From Vitreoscilla sp. (GTDB lineage Bacteria > Pseudomonadota > Gammaproteobacteria > Burkholderiales > Burkholderiaceae), in assembly GCA_014378125.1 (NCBI GenBank), contig JACMOG010000341.1:1-5289 (forward strand): DNA of 5,289 nucleotides, given 5' to 3'. The notes under the pieces were generated by a model that was given only the letters and a program-made list of their open reading frames with translations, made no database searches and was not told where the DNA came from. Of this stretch, positions 1 through 5,289 are shown in pieces (position 1 is the stretch's first letter; each line of letters opens with the position of its first letter). Both the position numbers and the translations under genes were made by a program.

Positions 1-1304
1 CAATGGAAGTCGGCCAGCAGCAGCCCGCTGCCGGGATGGAACGATTGCGCGAGCGACAACGCGGAGGCGGCGAGCGCCACGCCGAGCACCATCGCCACCT
101 GCTGCAGCATCGTGGCCAGGGCGCTGGCACTGGCCCGGTGGTCTGCCGCCACGTCGACGAACGCGATCGTGGTGATCGCCGTGAAGTTCATCGACCGCGT
201 CATGCCGGCCACGAACAGGACGGCGTAGACCAGGGGCAGCGCGTCGCCTGGGGCCAGCAGGCCGCACGCGAACAGGGTGGCGGCGCACAGCAGCCCGTTG
301 AAGAACAGCACGTCGCGAAAGCCGAAGCGGCGGATGGTGGCGGTGGTCAGGCTCTTCATCGCCAGGTTGCCGCCCATGTAGACCAGCACCATCACGCCGG
401 CCTGCAGCGCCGTCATGCCGAAGCCGATCTGGAACATCAGCGGCAGCAGGAAGGGCGAAGCGTTGATGGCGATGCGCGACGCGAACCCGGCGCCGACGGT
501 GGCGTACGAGAACGTGCGCACGCCCGGCGACGCGAGCGACAGCATGGGCGCCGCGGCGCGACGCGCGTGCCGGACCGCGGCGACGCCGAGCGCCGCGCCG
601 ATCGCCACCAGCACGCACGCCTCGACCGGCGAGCCGGCGCGCTCGCCGAGCCGCGTCAGGCCTTCGACGAGGGCCGCCAGCGCCAGGCCGGTCAGCGCGA
701 ATCCGAGCAAGTCGAAGGGCCTGCGCGCCGGCAGTGGCCGTACGGGGATGAAACGCAGCACCAACGCCACGCCCGCCAGCCCGAGCGGGATGTTGAGAAA
801 GAAGATCCACCGCCACGACAGCACCGCCACCAGCGCGCCGCCGATCACCGGGCCGATGACGGGCGCGATGAGACCGGGCCAGGTGATCGTGCCGATCGCC
901 TCGATCAGGCGGTTGGTGGGCGTCTCGTGCAGCACCACCAGGCGCCCGACCGGCGACATGAAGGCGGCCGCGATGCCTTGCAGGATGCGCGCCGCGACGA
1001 ACATCGGCACGCTGGTGGCCAGGCCGCAGAGCAACGACGCCAGCGTGAAGATGCCGACGGCGGTCGCGAACACGGTGCGGGCGCCGAATCGGTCGGCGGC
1101 CCAGCCGGCGGCCGGAACGAACACGGCCATCGCCACCAGGTAGGCGGTGATGCCGACGCTGAGAGACAGCGCCGTCGTTGCGAATCCCGCCGCCATGGCG
1201 GGCAGGGCGGTGTTGACGACGGTGCCGTCCAGCGTCTCCATGAAGAACGCCGCGGCGACGATCAAGGGGATCGTGTGCGGTGACCGGGCGGTGGGCGTGT
1301 CCAT
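1..1304 (-). CDS. MFS multidrug exporter, DHA2 (EmrB/QacA) type, 3' end cut by the window edge
   Basis: This is an inner-membrane, proton-driven drug/metabolite exporter of the major facilitator superfamily. The frame is open from the ATG at 1304 down to base 1, giving 434 codons without a stop, so the C-terminus lies outside the window. Several DHA2 signatures are visible. LDGTVVNTALP at residues 25-35 is the TM1 D1-type motif. GWAADRFGAR at 67-76 is loop motif A. RILQG lies at about 107-111, and GPVIGG at 151-156 is the antiporter motif C in TM5. WRWIFFLNIPLG follows at about 164-175. The rest is hydrophobic and consistent with most of a 14-helix transporter; full members are usually 450-500 residues, so little is missing. 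The start lies 3 nt after the amidohydrolase stop with no clear Shine-Dalgarno, which suggests translational coupling in one operon. The substrate cannot be read from sequence; the amidohydrolase neighbour hints at an organic acid or aromatic compound, which is inference only. Confidence 0.93.
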   Translation of the reverse strand, partial: MDTPTARSPHTIPLIVAAAFFMETLDGTVVNTALPAMAAGFATTALSLSVGITAYLVAMAVFVPAAGWAADRFGARTVFATAVGIFTLASLLCGLATSVPMFVAARILQGIAAAFMSPVGRLVVLHETPTNRLIEAIGTITWPGLIAPVIGPVIGGALVAVLSWRWIFFLNIPLGLAGVALVLRFIPVRPLPARRPFDLLGFALTGLALAALVEGLTRLGERAGSPVEACVLVAIGAALGVAAVRHARRAAAPMLSLASPGVRTFSYATVGAGFASRIAINASPFLLPLMFQIGFGMTALQAGVMVLVYMGGNLAMKSLTTATIRRFGFRDVLFFNGLLCAATLFACGLLAPGDALPLVYAVLFVAGMTRSMNFTAITTIAFVDVAADHRASASALATMLQQVAMVLGVALAASALSLAQSFHPGSGLLLADFH

Positions 1305-1307
1305 CGG

Positions 1308-1748
1308 TCAGTCGAAGCCGAACAGGCGGCGCGGCGTGTCCCACAGCACGGCCTGGGCGTTCCAGCAGCGGGCCGATGTGGCGATGGACGTCGACGCCCA
1401 GCAGCGCCACGTTGAAGGCGGCGCCGATGATGCCCGGTCCCTGCAGATCCTGCAGCTCTTGCCGCGACGCGTCGTTGCGCACCATCGCGATGCCCTTGTA
1501 GCGCCCGGCGTCTCGCGCGATCGCGGCCCGCATGCAACGGTTGTCGAGGCCGTAGCCGGAGTTGGGCTCGACGAGCAGGCCCTGGCCGACGCCGTGCGCG
1601 TCGAAGACATGGCCCAGCTGATCGGCCGTGCCGATCTCCGCGCCGCTCGGTCGATACCAGACGCCGTCGGCGTAGGGAAAGTGCACCGGATCGAAGACGT
1701 GCACGTGGCAGTCGATGACAGGATGGGGCAGGTGCGACGGGGCGTCAT
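1308..1748 (-). pseudogene. Broken amidohydrolase (amidohydrolase_2 / PDC-lactonase-like): internal deletion plus frameshifts
   Basis: This is the remnant of a metal-dependent TIM-barrel hydrolase. Reading codons down from 1740 gives VIDCHVHVFDPVHFPYADG, which carries the family's N-terminal D-x-H-x-H metal-binding strand, then about 100 further typical residues ending GVDVHRHIGPLLER near 1357. Five nt later, in another frame, AVLWDTPRRLFGFD and a TGA (1310-1308) form the characteristic C-terminal end of the same family. The region between, roughly 130-150 residues with the later metal ligands and catalytic residues, is absent; family members are about 275-300 residues. The 5' end is also off: the best start, the ATG at 1748-1746, is out of frame with the VIDCHVHV segment, whose own frame has a TGA at 1752-1750 and no start. 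A one-base loss just after the ATG would explain this. The product must be non-functional if the sequence is correct. It probably once formed an operon with the MFS gene. Confidence 0.85.
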
Positions 1749-1751
1749 TTC

Positions 1752-1763
1752 AGTGAGCTCACT
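1752..1763. promoter_or_regulatory. Perfect 12-bp palindrome upstream of the amidohydrolase relic
   Basis: AGTGAGCTCACT equals its own reverse complement. It sits 3 nt upstream of the likely amidohydrolase ATG (1748 on the minus strand), where a repressor site for the amidohydrolase-MFS operon could lie. A 12-bp palindrome can arise by chance, and no matching regulator is encoded beside it, so the operator role is inference. Confidence 0.3.
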
Positions 1764-1770
1764 CGATGAG

Positions 1771-1810
1771 GTGACCATGGGCTCCCCGGTAACGGGGTAG
1801 CCCATGTTAC
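1771..1810. repeat. Strong imperfect hairpin in the intergenic region
   Basis: CATGGGCT (1776-1783) and CCCCG (1784-1788) pair with CGGGG (1793-1797) and AGCCCATG (1799-1806) around a GTAA loop, with a single bulged T at 1798. Allowing C1775 to bulge, GTGA (1771-1774) pairs with TTAC (1807-1810) through one G-T wobble, making about 17 pairs in all. There is no T-tract on either side, so it is not a canonical intrinsic terminator. It could be a bidirectional terminator-like structure separating the minus-strand operon from the ars operon, a palindromic repeat unit, or a protein-binding site. Confidence 0.45.
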
Positions 1811-1975
1811 TGGCGGGCGACGCGCATGAAGCCTGCGAGTCGACGCCGGCCTTGCGGGCAAAGCTGCAGAACATGGAGACCCAGCTCCGGCGGCTCGGCG
1901 AGAAGCTGCGCACGAGCACGGTGGCAATTTCCAGATCACGGTGAACTGGAGCGCGCCCGTCGCGTCGAAATCGGT
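1811..1975. other. Intergenic stretch with no recognisable gene
   Basis: This lies between the hairpin and the arsR control region. A short plus-strand reading frame (1804-1944, 46 codons) starts inside the hairpin and has a charged, Leu-rich stretch (LRAKLQNMETQLRRLGEKLR) that could form an amphipathic helix or coiled coil. I recognise no family, and the G-run at 1794-1797 ahead of its ATG is buried in the hairpin. It could be the leftover 3' end of a lost gene. The minus strand here reads through into the amidohydrolase region but gives only Arg/Ser-rich sequence without family character. Confidence 0.3.
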
Positions 1976-1977
1976 AC

Positions 1978-2006
1978 ATCAATTTGATAGTTCAAGTATT
2001 ATTGAA
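1978..2006 (+). promoter_or_regulatory. Putative ArsR operator and ars promoter
   Basis: This is an AT-rich island in otherwise GC-rich DNA, immediately ahead of arsR. It holds two related inverted repeats: ATCAA-T-TTGAT (1978-1988) and TTCAA-GTATTA-TTGAA (1991-2006). ArsR-family repressors bind AT-rich imperfect inverted repeats overlapping their own promoters, so autoregulation is expected. TATTAT at 1997-2002 resembles a sigma-70 -10 box; I see no convincing -35. If that -10 is used, transcription would begin at about 2008-2010, at or next to the arsR ATG. No Shine-Dalgarno is present before that ATG. Confidence 0.6.
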
Positions 2007-2008
2007 AA

Positions 2009-2335
2009 ATGGAAGAAAGCATCGTCGTCCGCGCATTGGCCGCTCTCGCCCACCCGATGCGACTCAGGGTGTTTCGCGCCCTCGTTGTCGTGGGCCATGA
2101 AGGGCTGACCCCCGGCGTCATGGCCGAGGCCCTGGCCACGACCGCCACCAGCCTGTCATTCCACCTGAAGGAACTGGCGCATGCGGGCTTGGTGACGCAG
2201 CAGCGGGAAGGCCGCAATCTCGTCTACCGCGCGGCCTACGACCGCATGAACGGGCTGCTGTCATTCCTCACCGAGAACTGCTGTGCCGGCGTCGAGTGCG
2301 CCGTTGGAGCGACTCCCTCGGCCTGCCGCGGCTGA
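2009..2335 (+). CDS. arsR: ArsR-family arsenite-responsive repressor
   Basis: This is a cytoplasmic ArsR/SmtB-type winged-helix repressor of 108 residues, the usual size. The N-terminal helix has ALAALAHPMRLRVFRAL (9-25). The recognition helix-turn-helix spans about 36-60, including TSLSFHLKELAHAGLV (47-62), and the beta-wing follows as QQREGRNLVYRA (64-75). The ELCVCDL-type cysteine pair of the R773 ArsR is absent from the DNA-binding helix. Instead there are C-terminal cysteines: ENCC at 89-92, Cys97 and Cys106. This resembles the Acidithiobacillus ferrooxidans ArsR layout, where Cys95, Cys96 and Cys102 bind As(III). The ATG at 2009 gives a full-length N-terminus; no Shine-Dalgarno precedes it. 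It is the first gene of the operon, 8 nt ahead of the likely acr3 start, and is expected to bind the inverted repeats just upstream and release them when arsenite binds. Confidence 0.95.
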   Translation: MEESIVVRALAALAHPMRLRVFRALVVVGHEGLTPGVMAEALATTATSLSFHLKELAHAGLVTQQREGRNLVYRAAYDRMNGLLSFLTENCCAGVECAVGATPSACRG

Positions 2336-2343
2336 TCGAGACG

Positions 2344-3390
2344 ATGTCCCCCATCGGCTTCTTCGAGCGCTACCTGAGCGTCTGGGTCGCGCTGTGCATC
2401 GTCGCCGGCGTCACGCTCGGCCGGCTGATGCCCGGTGCCTTCCATTCCATCGCCTCGCTGGAGTTCGCCAAGGTCAACCTGCCAGTTGGTGTCCTCATCT
2501 GGGTGATGATCGTTCCGATGCTGCTGAAGATTGATTTCGCGGCGCTGGGCCAGGTGAAGTCGCATGTCCGGGGCATCGGCGTCACGCTGTTCATCAACTG
2601 GGCCGTCAAGCCGTTCTCGATGGCATTGCTGGGTTGGATCTTCATCCGGCACGTCTTCGCCGCCTGGCTGCCGCACGCCCAGCTCGACAGCTACGTCGCA
2701 GGACTCATCTTGCTCGCTGCCGCGCCATGCACGGCCATGGTCTTCGTCTGGAGCGAGCTGTGCAAGGGCGACCCGTACTTCACGCTGTCGCAGGTGGCTC
2801 TCAACGACGCGATCATGGTGGTCGCCTTCGCGCCCATCGTCGCGCTCCTGCTGGGCCTGTCGTCCATCACCGTTCCCTGGGACACCTTGCTGACGTCGGT
2901 CGGCCTGTACATCGTCGTGCCGGTGCTGCTCTCGCAGGCCTGGCGAAAGTCGCTGTTGGCGAAGGGTATCGCGCATTTCCAGGCGGTTGCTGCCCGGCTC
3001 GGGCCGCTCTCGATCGCCGCGTTGTTGCTGACGCTCGTGCTGCTGTTCGCCTTCCAGGGCGAGGCCATCCTGCACCAGCCGCTGGTCATCGCGATGCTGG
3101 CGGTGCCCATCTTCGTCCAGGTGGTCTTCAACTCGAGCCTGGCCTACCTGCTGAATCGCCGCCTCGGCGTGCAGCATTGCGTCGCGGGCCCGTCGGCCCT
3201 GATCGGCGCCAGCAACTTCTTCGAACTCGCGGTGGCGACAGCCATCAGCCTGTTCGGATTCCAGTCGGGCGCCGCGCTGGCCACCGTCGTGGGCGTCCTC
3301 ATCGAGGTGCCCGTGGTGCTGGCCGGCGTGGCGATCGTCAACCGTTCGCAGCGCTGGTACGAGGCCGGTGCTGCCGCTTCCAACGTCTGA
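2344..3390 (+). CDS. acr3: ACR3-family arsenite efflux permease
   Basis: This is an inner-membrane As(III) exporter of the ACR3 (BART superfamily) type, often annotated arsB although unrelated to the ArsB family. It has 348 residues and a helix pattern consistent with the family's ten membrane segments. LAAAPCTAMVFVWS places the essential cysteine at residue 129, the same number as the essential Cys129 of Alkaliphilus Acr3. Other conserved blocks are FTLSQVALNDAIM (146-158), GASNFFELAVA (288-298) and GVLIEVPVVL (317-326), the last two holding buried glutamates (294 and 321). One of these probably matches the essential Glu305 of the Alkaliphilus protein. I chose the ATG at 2344 because MSPIGFFERYLSVWVALCIVAG is a typical start and it lies 8 nt after arsR; an in-frame GTG at 2296 would overlap arsR. 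Only a weak GAG (2338-2340) precedes it, so coupling to arsR translation is likely. The gene looks intact. Confidence 0.95.
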   Translation: MSPIGFFERYLSVWVALCIVAGVTLGRLMPGAFHSIASLEFAKVNLPVGVLIWVMIVPMLLKIDFAALGQVKSHVRGIGVTLFINWAVKPFSMALLGWIFIRHVFAAWLPHAQLDSYVAGLILLAAAPCTAMVFVWSELCKGDPYFTLSQVALNDAIMVVAFAPIVALLLGLSSITVPWDTLLTSVGLYIVVPVLLSQAWRKSLLAKGIAHFQAVAARLGPLSIAALLLTLVLLFAFQGEAILHQPLVIAMLAVPIFVQVVFNSSLAYLLNRRLGVQHCVAGPSALIGASNFFELAVATAISLFGFQSGAALATVVGVLIEVPVVLAGVAIVNRSQRWYEAGAAASNV

Positions 3391-3394
3391 GCCC

Positions 3395-3706
3395 ATGTCG
3401 AACGTCACCATCTTCCACAACCCCGCCTGCGGCACGTCGCGCAACGTGCTGGGCCTCATCCGCCACGCGGGCATCGAGCCCGACGTCATCGAGTACCTGA
3501 AGACGCCGCCATCGAAGGACGAGATCCGGTCTTTCGCGCAGAACCCGATCCTCATGAACCGGCCCATCGTCAAGACGCCGCTCGGCGTGAAGCTGTGCAG
3601 GCCGTCCGAAGACGTGCTGGAACTGCTGCCCGTCGGGCCACTGCCGCCGTTCACCAAGGAGGACGGCGAAGTCGTTCACGACACCGGAGTTCGCCGTGGA
3701 GCTTGA
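3395..3706 (+). CDS. arsC: ArsC arsenate reductase (glutaredoxin-dependent type) with a 38-residue internal deletion
   Basis: This encodes an ArsC of the plasmid R773/Spx-like family, which reduces arsenate to arsenite using glutathione and glutaredoxin. It begins [17 protein letters not shown], with the catalytic Cys at 12 in [10 protein letters not shown]. The C-terminal half matches well: [15 protein letters not shown] and [13 protein letters not shown]. Recalled against R773 ArsC (141 residues), this protein has 103. The whole difference falls in one block: after [11 protein letters not shown] (37-47) the next residues, [10 protein letters not shown], match R773 about 38 positions further on. 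Arg94 and Arg107 of the R773 triad correspond to Arg56 and Arg69 here, but Arg60 falls in the missing block. The reading frame is preserved (114 nt). Activity is doubtful. The ATG lies 4 nt after the acr3 stop, and the 3' end overlaps arsH by 11 nt. Identity is secure; function is not. Confidence 0.9.
   Translation: MSNVTIFHNPACGTSRNVLGLIRHAGIEPDVIEYLKTPPSKDEIRSFAQNPILMNRPIVKTPLGVKLCRPSEDVLELLPVGPLPPFTKEDGEVVHDTGVRRGA
3686..3698 (+). promoter_or_regulatory. Ribosome binding site and GTG start that fix the arsH N-terminus
   Basis: GGAG at 3686-3689 lies 6 nt before the GTG at 3696-3698, all inside the last codons of arsC. This is the clearest Shine-Dalgarno I see in the ars operon and supports the GTG as the arsH start, with re-initiation or coupling from arsC. 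Confidence 0.65.
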
Positions 3707-4415
3707 CCCGACGTTTCCGGCGCTCGAAACCGCGCTGTTCAAGGTGCCCACACAAGCGGGCCTGGCAGTGCGCGAGCCCTCGCGGCATGCCCCCCGCTTC
3801 CTGCTGCTGTACGGCTCGCTGCGCGAGCGTTCGTACAGCCGGCTGCTGACGTTCGAGGCCGCACGACTGCTGACGGCCATGGGCGGCGAGGTCCGGATCT
3901 TCGATCCGGCCGGCCTGCCGATGCCGGATGGTGAGCCGGACACGCACCCCAAGGTGCAGGAGCTTCGAAGTCTGGCCGCATGGTCGGAAGGCATGGTGTG
4001 GTGCTCCCCGGAGCGGCATGGCGCGATGACGGGCATCCTGAAGGCCCAGATCGAGTGGATTCCGCTGGCACTCGGCGCGGTGCGGCCGACGCAAGGCAAG
4101 ACCCTGGCCGTGATGGAGGTCTCGGGCGGCTCGCAGTCCTTCAATGCCGTCAACCAGATGCGCGTGCTCGGACGCTGGATGCGCATGATCACCATCCCCA
4201 ATCAATCCTCGGTGGCCAAGGCGTTCAACGAGTTCACCGAGGACGGGCGCATGAAGCCGTCGGCGTTCTACGATCGCGTCGTCGGCGTGATGGAGGAACT
4301 GTTCAAGGTCACGCTGCTGACGCGCGACGTCAGCCCGTATCTGGTGGATCGCTACAGCGAGCGCAAGGAAGATGCGGAAGCCGTGGCAAGGCGCGTTAAC
4401 CAACGCGCGGTCTGA
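3696..4415 (+). CDS. arsH: ArsH NADPH-dependent FMN flavoprotein, organoarsenical resistance
   Basis: This is a cytoplasmic flavodoxin-like oxidoreductase of 239 residues, normal for ArsH. Characterised ArsH proteins bind FMN, use NADPH and oxidise trivalent organoarsenicals such as methylarsenite to the less toxic pentavalent form. Visible family blocks are [16 protein letters not shown] (36-51), the FMN phosphate-binding loop, then [20 protein letters not shown] (102-121), [20 protein letters not shown] (129-148) and [20 protein letters not shown] (158-177). [10 protein letters not shown] near the C-terminus (217-226) is also typical. The GTG start at 3696 has a good Shine-Dalgarno and gives the expected N-terminal extension before the flavin loop. 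It overlaps arsC by 11 nt in another frame and is the last gene of the operon. It is complete, unlike arsC and the LysR relic on either side. Confidence 0.95.
   Translation: MELDPTFPALETALFKVPTQAGLAVREPSRHAPRFLLLYGSLRERSYSRLLTFEAARLLTAMGGEVRIFDPAGLPMPDGEPDTHPKVQELRSLAAWSEGMVWCSPERHGAMTGILKAQIEWIPLALGAVRPTQGKTLAVMEVSGGSQSFNAVNQMRVLGRWMRMITIPNQSSVAKAFNEFTEDGRMKPSAFYDRVVGVMEELFKVTLLTRDVSPYLVDRYSERKEDAEAVARRVNQRAV
4391..4408 (+). terminator. Possible hairpin at the 3' end of the ars operon
   Basis: GCGCGTT (4391-4397) and AACGCGC (4402-4408) form a perfect 7-bp stem with a 4-nt AACC loop, ending 4 nt before the arsH stop codon. There is no following T-tract, so intrinsic termination would be weak; it may only protect the 3' end of the message or be coincidental. 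Confidence 0.3.
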
Positions 4416-4485
4416 GACGGGCGTGCTGACGATCCAGGCGGAGCGGCTTGCGGGCTTTCTCGCGTTCAAAGGCCCGGCGTCCAGG

Positions 4486-5289
4486 GTGATCGACGCAGGC
4501 CATCGCCGCCCGAACGCAGAGCTTCGTGGCAGCCGGGCGAGCTTTGGGAATCTCCGCCTCTGCGGTCAGCAAGAGCATTTCGCGCCTGGAGGCACGCCTC
4601 GGCGTGCGGCTGTTTCAGCGCAGCACGCGATCCGTCCGCCTGACGACGGAAGGAAGCGTGTTCCTCGAGCGATGCCAGCGCATCCTCGTCGAGCTGGAGG
4701 CGGCGGAGCATGAGATGTCGTCGATGACCCAGCTCCCGCGCGGTCGCTTGAGAGTCGGGTTGCCCTACGCGGCAGGTCTTGCGCTACCGGTCCTTGCCGG
4801 TTTCATGGAGCAATATCCGGAGATCGAGCTGGACCTGGACTTCAGCGGGGAGCCAAGCGATTCCCGCCTGGTGTCGAGACGCCTCGGCGCCTTCCGCATC
4901 CTCCTGGTGGCTTCCCCGAGCTATCTGAAACGGCGCGGGCGACCGGCCAAGCCTGAGGATCTTGCAGGGCACGACTGCCTGCACTACCGCTACCCCAGTT
5001 CTGGCAAATTGCAGCCATGGCCGCTCCTGGTGAACGCGCACCGCGGGATAGCCTGTGTCCCCGATTTCGCGGTCAAGGATGCGTTGAGCAGCGGCGATCT
5101 TCAGGTCGTGCTCGATGGCCACGTGACGCGCTCGAATACATTTCGGATTCTCCGGCCCACCAGCAAGCAGATGTCGCCGAAGGTGCGCGCTTTCGTTGAC
5201 TACGTGATCGCGCATTTCGCAGGCGGTCTGGCCTGGTCGGTGCCAAGTCTGTGCATCGATCGAGGTAGCCCGAGTCGGGGCCGGAAAGC
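4486..5289 (+). pseudogene. LysR-type regulator relic, broken 5' end and internal deletions, open at the window edge
   Basis: This is the remnant of a LysR-family transcription regulator. Its main frame is open from 4490 (after a TGA at 4487-4489) to the window end. The helix-turn-helix is good: SFVAAGRALGISASAVSKSI and RLEARLGVRLFQRSTRSVRL, then TTEGSVFLERCQRIL. The linker and start of the effector domain follow (RGRLRVGLPYAAG, EQYPEIELDLDFS). No in-frame start precedes the HTH; the only candidate, a GTG at 4486, is out of frame, and a few residues of helix 1 between QAIAA and RTQSF seem missing. From memory of the family, about 17 residues (the DRxVDxxxEGFDxxxR block) are gone at about 4846/4847. 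A further 20-30 are missing around 5030-5041, between PWPLLVN and RGIACVPDFAV. The usual end VRAFVDYVIAHF is reached at about 5219, yet no stop follows within the window. It follows arsH in the same direction but is unlikely to regulate ars; its target is not visible. Confidence 0.8.

Noticed and set aside
3..1283. Long plus-strand reading frame (426 codons) opposite the MFS gene
   Set aside because: Its product is Arg/His/Gln/Gly-rich low-complexity sequence typical of the antisense of GC-rich genes; the minus strand has clear MFS motifs across the same span.
1804..1944. 46-codon plus-strand reading frame with a possible coiled-coil segment
   Set aside because: No family recognised, and its start lies inside a hairpin; kept only as a note on the intergenic region.
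1308..1982. A 224-codon minus-strand reading frame as one intact gene
   Set aside because: Only its last 14 residues (AVLWDTPRRLFGFD) look like a real protein; the rest is Ser/Thr/Arg-rich out-of-frame translation of the amidohydrolase relic and intergenic DNA.
2296..2343. Upstream GTG start for acr3 adding 16 residues
   Set aside because: The extension is just the frame-shifted end of arsR; the ATG at 2344 gives the typical ACR3 N-terminus and a short intergenic gap.
2236..3657. Long minus-strand reading frame (473 codons) opposite arsR-acr3-arsC
   Set aside because: It is an antisense shadow: compositionally biased (Asp/Arg/His/Gln) with no recognisable domain, while the plus strand carries well-conserved arsR, acr3 and arsC.
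3651..4469. Minus-strand reading frame (272 codons) opposite arsH
   Set aside because: It mirrors arsH codons and shows no family motif; arsH on the plus strand is complete and unmistakable.
4372..4713. 113-codon plus-strand reading frame after arsH
   Set aside because: The LysR helix-turn-helix is encoded in another frame over the same DNA, and this frame's translation has no family character.
1..5289. Mobile element, CRISPR array, tRNA or rRNA
   Set aside because: I saw no transposase, terminal repeats, spaced direct repeats or cloverleaf/rRNA sequence on either strand.

Overview
The window is GC-rich (AT-rich only just upstream of arsR) with dense, closely packed genes. Gene content, codon style and the order arsR-acr3-arsC-arsH suggest a proteobacterium, probably Burkholderiales. 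That is my inference from gene style; no rRNA or other marker is present.

Layout. (1) Positions 1-1304, minus strand: a DHA2/EmrB-QacA-type MFS drug exporter, open at the window's left edge. (2) Positions 1308-1748, minus strand: directly upstream of the MFS gene and ending 3 nt before it, the wreck of a metal-dependent amidohydrolase (amidohydrolase_2 / PDC-lactonase-like). Its first ~120 residues are joined, out of frame, to its last ~14. (3) Positions 1749-2008: an intergenic stretch with a perfect 12-bp palindrome, a strong hairpin and an AT-rich inverted-repeat operator/promoter. (4) Positions 2009-4415, plus strand: a compact arsenic-resistance operon. It encodes an ArsR repressor with C-terminal cysteines, the ACR3 arsenite exporter, ArsC arsenate reductase and the ArsH flavoprotein. 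Gaps are 8 nt and 4 nt, and arsC and arsH overlap by 11 nt. (5) Positions 4486-5289, plus strand: a LysR-type regulator relic with a broken 5' end and apparent internal deletions, open at the right edge.

How the genes work together. ArsR binding As(III) should release the operon. ArsC would reduce arsenate to arsenite and ACR3 would expel arsenite. ArsH would oxidise toxic trivalent organoarsenicals. The weak point is ArsC: it keeps the catalytic Cys12 but has lost a 38-residue block that includes the Arg60 equivalent, so the arsenate-reducing step may be dead or altered. The exporter, repressor and ArsH look complete.

The most unusual feature is a theme rather than a new system. Three of the seven genes (amidohydrolase, ArsC, LysR) show internal segment loss, two of them with frame disruption as well, while their neighbours are intact. 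This is either genuine local gene erosion or an assembly/consensus artefact, and raw reads would decide. I found no tRNA, rRNA, CRISPR array, insertion sequence or attachment site.
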